Positions 58,885 to 64,000 of a DNA stretch of 64,000 nucleotides are shown one piece after another (the stretch's first letter is position 1; each line of letters starts with the position of its first letter). Source of the DNA: Coccinella septempunctata. Taxonomy: Eukaryota; Arthropoda; Insecta; Coleoptera; Coccinellidae. The notes beneath the pieces are model-generated. The model was not told where the DNA came from. It saw only the letters and a program-made list of their open reading frames with translations, and ran no database searches. The stretch is taken from assembly GCF_907165205.1 (NCBI RefSeq), contig NC_058193.1, forward strand, positions 21,775,521-21,839,520. Direction: 5' to 3'. The position numbers and the translations under genes are program-made.

Positions 58885-59705
58885 GTGTCGTCTGGTTGCA
58901 AAACCGGCCAACTCCTCAATTTTCGGAGAAAATTTCTGTTTATTTTACTAAGTCCTTTACTAACATTTCCACCCATTGGCAATGAGAAACCATAACAAAA
59001 CCGATCAACTCCGTGCGTTTTGGGGGTAAAAAACTCCAATGTGCTGCAAAAGCGGCCACATCCACTCGTCAGTGTTTCGTTTCAACTATGTTATTACATA
59101 ATTATATATTTTTTTTATGAGTTAACTCAACCTAAAATAAAGTTCAGTTACACAGAAACATTGTGAATGATTTTTCTTGCCTAAAACCCCGCTATTTGAT
59201 GTCAATTTTATAGATTTTTTAAGCTTTAGTTTGTTGCAAAACCGGCCAACTCCAAAGTGGGTTGCAAAACCAGCCAAATCCTAACTATAATTGTGAATTT
59301 CCCCCTCCCAGCACCTTCCCCTAGATTCTCTTATGGTGCTCTAAAACCTACTATCCTAGTGACACATTAACCCTTAATAACCTGAGTTATGGTCACTATT
59401 CTAATTGAATAAATATTCTTTATAGAGTGTACCAGACAAAAACAACTCAATTTCTGTTTGGAAATTGTATAGTTTTTGTTTGAGAAAAATGGTGTTACAT
59501 ATATGTAACGCTAATAGCTACAGTTACTGAGAAATAATATAGATTTGCCAGTGAAATTTGCGTTACATATGTGTAACACTAGGTTATTATGGGTTAATAA
59601 CAAGAGATTTGGATCCTATCTCCAATTCCCTAGTTTTGACAAAAAATCGTCTCTCCTGAAAAATTTTCTGTTATGGAGATGACCGGTTTTGCAACCAGAC
59701 GACAC
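58885..59705. mobile_element. 821-bp element with repeated subterminal motif (class unknown)
   Basis: The ends GTGTCGTCTGGTTGCAAAAC and GTTTTGCAACCAGACGACAC are perfect inverted repeats continuing into CCGG. AATT lies directly outside both (58881-58884, 59706-59709). The motif GTTGCAAAACCGGCCAACTC, or close variants, occurs at 58895, 59043, 59233 and 59261 in direct orientation, and once inverted at the right end (about 59677-59697). The repeats look like binding sites for a transposase. A piggyBac-type MITE is nested at 59371-59593. No coding capacity. Confidence 0.75.
59371..59593. mobile_element. piggyBac-type MITE (223 bp), nested
   Basis: TTAA flanks both sides (59367-59370, 59594-59597). 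The ends are CCCTTAATAACCTGAG and CTAGGTTATTATGGG. TTAA targets with CCC...GGG ends are the piggyBac signature. Inside are two near-palindromes, GTTACATATATGTAAC and GTTACATATGTGTAAC, about 75 bp apart and themselves in inverted context. Confidence 0.85.
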
Positions 59706-60099
59706 AATTCACTTACATTGAATATTATGGTCACTACCGTCTGATATATTGTAGATATTGAAATATCAGGGTTACCTACTATTTGAATGAGCGGACCCGA
59801 ATTCTAAAACCCTGTCATATCTCTTTTTCAATCACTTTCGGCATTTTTGTAATTTTAATTGATATTACCTAGTTGTGGCAAAGGCGATGACATGACATTT
59901 CATGAGTGCCAACCTAACTACGTTTTAGTTACAAAAACTTGAGAAAATCATGGTCAACCGAGTACTAAAATGAAAGTGAATGGGAGTTTACAAGTCAAGG
60001 AATCCCTGTATATTATGACCTCGATTCTGACAGTCTAGAATGTAGTTAACCATTTTGAACAATGACGGTTCAGTCATCAGTTTAATTTTCCATAGCCGG
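59706..60099. other. Unique AT-rich DNA
   Basis: Nothing recognised. Confidence 0.35.
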
Positions 60100-60285
60100 T
60101 ATCGCCTACCACAGTCCAGTACTCGAAATTTTATGAAATCTCATTGGATTTGAAGGAATGGTAGCTCCACCATCTTGAATATTTCATCGATGAAATTTTT
60201 GTCACGTTGCTTCATCTCGAGTTCTATCTGAAAAAGATTTCCTTAAGTACCTTTTGTCCGAATCAGAGATTCACTCTGTATACTT
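60100..60285 (+). repeat. Old scrap of family B
   Basis: GTACTCGAAATTTTATGAAA, ACCATCTTGAATATTTCATC, CATCTCGAGTTCTATCTG and CACTCTGTATA follow the right-hand part of family B (GTACTTGAAATTCAATGAAA, CCATCTTGGATATTTTAT, GATGAGTTCTACCTTCTG, CACCCTGTA) at low identity. Confidence 0.5.
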
Positions 60286-61359
60286 CTGATTCCGTTTGCT
60301 GAAACACACTTGGAAAGCGTTTTCTATAGTTACCTCAGTTGGGGACATAATTCACCCTTAATTTTAGCCAATATTCTCGCATCTGGACACGATTCCCATC
60401 TTCGAAACGAAATTCTCCCGAATTCGGAGATCGAAAAAGGCGTTGTGAATTCGCCGAATCGATAACCCTGTCACATGGATTATTCGAACGTTCGAGTCAC
60501 GCCATTTTTCCGTAGCTTCCCCGCCCTGCCAAAATCGAACACTCGGCCTTATTTATGTTATTAGGCAATAAGCCCTTCCGCAACGAATCCCGCGGCAAAA
60601 GCTAAACAGCCGACCCGGATTTTATCTGAAGAATGTTTGGGAAGGAAAGTGGCGATTAGTTTGCAATATCAACACTATTAATCTTAACGGACTTAATGCA
60701 TGGCGGTCGACGTCGAAAACGCCGAAAAGAATGATGGTGTAGGATACAAACACAACGCTAGGGGAGAGACTACGGCTTAGGGGAAGCACACTGAATTTCG
60801 TGATTCCCTCTTCAGCGCTTTTATTGAACCAGAACGATGTATCATTGCCGCAGTAGTTGGTAGAATCTGGGTGGGTGTAGGTTGTGAAGAGTCTAGTTGA
60901 ATTGAGACCATGACTGCGCCTTCATTGTCGAGAAATGGCTGAAGCCGGTGGTCGCATCCACCGCATCATTGTTCTTGAGATGAAAGCGCTGCAAGATCCA
61001 ATAATACACGCAGAAGGAATCAGTTCTTTGAGTTTATGTCTGGCAATGTTCAACATAGAAAATAGGAAGTGGTAAATGGATACCAGAAGCATGACCCCTC
61101 AGAACGATTACTCCAATAGTCCTGCGCACAGTCAACAGAAAACTAAATTGTGCGAAAACACAACTGAAGACAGCAATATTCCATTTGGCCTGTCGATGCT
61201 GAAGACAGTAGCTCGCATTGAAGGGAAGCAATCGAAGGATTAATGCTGTGATATTTTCTGTGCAGGAATAGATGAGTGCCACGATAAACATACAAGTAGT
61301 TATACGTGTATTATACGTTTAAATGTGGTAGGGACGTTGAATAGAGATTACCTGTTATA
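60286..61359 (-). other. Intron DNA with a GC-richer unique island
   Basis: 60380-60740 is GC-richer and unique (TCGGCCTTATTTATGTTATT near 60544, TTAATGCATGGCGGTCGACG near 60694). Candidate conserved noncoding DNA. The 85-codon minus frame at 61034-61291 has no motif. Confidence 0.4.
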
Positions 61360-62290
61360 TTTCGCAACGTGTTTTTTCGAAACCTAAATTAAATAACACC
61401 TTGATTCAGCCTATTATGATTCAACGTCTCTGATTCAACTCGTTGCTATAGCCACCCATAAGGAACGTGTCCTAATAGGGCATTTACAACGTATATTCAA
61501 TAAGAAATAACAAACCTTTCATCAACGTTACATGACAAACCATTCCCGTTACTGTAGCCACAAATAAAAAGCTGTTCTTTATCGTATGGCCTCAAAGTAA
61601 TCAGTGGCGGATACATTTATGGGTAGCATAATAAGTAATGAGCTTATTACTACTGGGATTATTACTTTTGACCAATATTGAATAAGAAACATTATATCAG
61701 CGATGAATATGGAACTTTCCAAAAACGCTTTAATCTAACTTATAAAGAACGTATCCTTGTCGTGCTTTTACAACTTATATTTAAGAATGAGTAGGAGACA
61801 TTACATCAATGTTGAATGAGAAACTCTTTAACAACCCATGACAACTCGATACCTGTCTTCATCGAGGTCCCTATCTTCCTTTATAAACGTTCATTCAATA
61901 GGATGTTAGAAACGTAACATCATCGTTGTCTTTCCCTTTCCTTACAATTTTATTGAATTAACAATAGATGAAGTAAGATCATACGAAGTAACCAAATTGT
62001 TTTTATGAATCTTATTGTTCTACAGGGAGGTAATAAAAAAGAAACACTCTCTTCAGTCCTGGCTTGATATGGGTATTTGTTTGTAGTCTAGACAGTATGA
62101 ATGAGAACCGTAATTGATAGTTAATGTCCATACATGACAAAATCAGGATGATTGGGCAATATGAGTGAACTGACGGTTAGAACATGACAAGACTATAAAA
62201 CCGAGTAAAAAACATTTTTATATGGCGTATGTATCTCAACAACCTAATTTCGAATCGAATTTGCTTCGTTATTTCTCTGTAGAATTGGGG
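61360..62290 (+). mobile_element. Repeat family H, copy 2, with tandem units
   Basis: It starts near TTCGAAACCTAAATTAAATA. About four diverged units of about 120 bp follow, each with a CGTTACTATAGCCACAAATA-like start, CGTGCTTTTACAAC and GAAACATTACATCAACGTTG. Then come CAGTCCTGGCTTGATATGGG (62058) and GTATGTATCTCAACAACC (62228), in the same order as in copy 1. No coding region recognised; class unknown. Confidence 0.5.
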
Positions 62291-62458
62291 TAACGGAGAA
62301 GATAGAGACACAGTTTTATTAACTGCGTCGAATCCTGACGATGCATTGTTCTGGAGTTGGAACAAATCTTATGATGAAACGTAGTTCCTAACCCATAGTT
62401 ATTTGAAAGATAATGCAGAGTATTTCACGGGAACTAGGGCCAATAAAAGTGTAACACG

Positions 62459-62496
62459 GTCCATGTTTCGTCTGAATTTTCAGACATCATCAGGGC
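62459..62496 (-). ncRNA. Hammerhead-like motif with intact core letters
   Basis: Minus strand: CCCTGATGAT, stem GTCTG/CAGAC around AAAATT, then GAAACATGG. CUGAUGA and GAAAC, the two conserved hammerhead core strings, are both intact, but one extra U precedes the stem, and no GUC-type cleavage triplet directly follows. It has the same layout as the three degenerate motifs at 7914, 41591 and 42210. Confidence 0.5.
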
Positions 62497-62499
62497 TCT

Positions 62500-64000
62500 A
62501 GAGAGATACAAAGCACAATCAGATAGAACAATATATCACACTGTCAGCAGTCTTATCCTGAATCAATATTGTCTTATCCTGAATGATGTGGGGAAGTATT
62601 TCCTAACGACATTTAGCCGATAAAAATAAAAAAAGCATTACTTGAAATACGCAACGAATTTTCCATGTATTTGTGCATCTCCTCCTCCAACTGAGACATT
62701 GACGTGTAGTAGTGAAACAGTGTTGTAGATACACTAAGAAACATCTATCTGGTCAATTTATGGTAAAGCTGCTTTTACCATCAGAATTCCGTCAAAACTT
62801 CCATTCGACCTTGCATTTCAATAAACAAAACGGAAAATTGAGCGATAGGACAAAGAATGTTCCGAAGAAAACAACTGAAATTGTTACCATACCATACCAA
62901 TTAGTTAATTCCATTGACAAAATAATCGAGTAATTATGCTGTCTGAGTTCTTACTGCTGAACGATATCAGTGAAGATTCAGAGTTTAAGGCGACAAAAAC
63001 ACTTCAATATTGCCGCGGGTTGTGATGACAAGCTGCTGTGCGATTATTCAAAATTTATGAATGTTTGAGCCATGGTCTTTCGAATATTTCACCTGGCATA
63101 AACTGCGATTATCAGATGAGCATCTATAGAGTCATCTTTGTCCATGAAGTGCTGTCCATGACGGCAGCTCACTTGCTTATATTCTCAGAACTGAGGTTCA
63201 CTTTGAAGAGTTAAGCGACCATGCAAAATACCAGGCAATTATCTTTTGTTCTCTACACCAAAGATTCATTGCTGGACATTCTAAACCTAAACGCTTGTCC
63301 ACAATATCAATTCATGAAAGCGACATTAATGATCCAGTGAAATCAACCTGATTCCTCTAGACAAAAGCACCTCATCAACACTTTTTTCACATTCGATAAA
63401 CTACCCCCGTTTTCTGATTAATCCCGTCTCCAGGTCCATTATAAACGAAGCACCATCTCATCGCTCAATCTATATTATGCCCCTTTCACGCCACCGGAGT
63501 CTTCGCACCCATTTATCTTCCCATTCCGCCAGTTTTAGCCGGCCAGTTACTGACCGTTTAACGTAATTGGTCTGTATACGAAATGGCCTCAGGTTTGGCG
63601 GTACCGTTAAAAGATAATTTAGCACGTGGCTGCGGGCTACGGCGAGCAATATAGCCTACAGCACCATCGCCGAATTATGTTGCTTAGGTATGTTGCGGTG
63701 GCAAAGGAGAGCCCTATTAGGGCAGCTTCGTCTTTAACTGATAGCCTGACTGGCATCTCACTCGAGCCTTCTTCACGAGCTTGGACGATTTCCCTAAAGC
63801 ACCACACAGAAGAACTAGGATATTTCAAATGGCGTGGAAAAACAAACGAGTTCTGAAGTGATGGTCACTGATATTCTGCAAGATCTTGAAATTTTTCTGG
63901 ACTTCTTCTCCAAAGCACTACGAGGTATAATTTTCCGAATAGTTCAAGTATTCTCAAGTAGTATTCTGATGAAAATCCAATCTACTTCCAATTCTTTGAG
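62500..64000 (-). other. Unique intron DNA, no gene
   Basis: No exon, RNA gene or mobile element recognised. 63430-63640 is GC-richer (GAAATGGCCTCAGGTTTGGC near 63580). The overlapping 76- and 63-codon frames at 63626-63856 on opposite strands show no motif. Confidence 0.4.

Noticed and set aside
61430..61930. Tandem 120-bp units as a CRISPR-like array
   Set aside because: Units are diverged along their full length with no repeat/spacer alternation, in an animal genome.
1..64000. tRNA or rRNA genes
   Set aside because: No B-box/T-arm GGTTCGANTCC with matching acceptor stems and no rRNA core sequences were noticed.

Overview
This is AT-rich animal (insect-type) nuclear DNA. It has introns with GT-AG signals and non-LTR retrotransposon, Tc1/mariner, hAT, PIF/Harbinger and piggyBac-like remnants, and it lacks operons, ribosome binding sites or dense coding. 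The best host-gene evidence is one 49-nt exon on the minus strand (10750-10798). It has a consensus acceptor and a GTAAGT donor, and it encodes IEDAMLMFDKQTNRHR, the stretch just before RNP1 in the second RRM of a Musashi-family protein. The wording fits insect Rbp6 better than msi. I could not find the flanking exons by eye, so I read nearly the whole window as large introns of an Rbp6-like gene transcribed right to left. A beetle or other insect is likely; the order is not proven.

The introns are packed with transposable-element debris, and most long open frames are chance ORFs inside it. Left part (1-11 kb): a composite repeat called K here (903-2520) carrying a foldback element A (1400-2187), a 347-bp foldback MITE, a family B copy, a 897-bp full-length hairpin element (6536-7432), a hammerhead-like motif (7914) and an I-type LINE relic with an RNase H domain (8755-9860). 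Next come the exon and an internally deleted hAT element with a perfect 8-bp target duplication (11259-11908). From 15 to 31 kb: a second K copy with A, a jockey-like LINE end (21143-22044), a 203-bp TAA-flanked foldback, an A copy split by a 402-bp insertion, a DUF4817-type transposase relic, a nearly complete but dead Tc1 element (27156-28668), and another foldback and B copy.

From 31 to 46 kb: a MULE-like 1.3-kb element with a nested MITE, PIF/Harbinger transposase scraps, a mariner relic interrupted by a 73-bp insertion, a LINE 3' end with a zinc-finger-like C-terminus, and a Penelope-type inverted arrangement with two hammerhead-like motifs. From 46 to 64 kb: more B, A, K and H repeats, a minus-strand LINE 3' end with a pentanucleotide tail, and an 821-bp element with five copies of a 20-bp subterminal motif and a nested piggyBac-type MITE.

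Between the repeats lie GC-richer, apparently unique islands (for example 595-690, 3560-4120, 13560-13690, 17230-17700, 20580-21000, 33000-33300, 41120-41440, 46930-47560, 60380-60740). These could be conserved noncoding elements of the host gene, but that is inference only. No tRNA, rRNA, CRISPR or prokaryotic feature was seen. All boundaries come from reading by eye; family names rest on remembered motifs, not on database searches.
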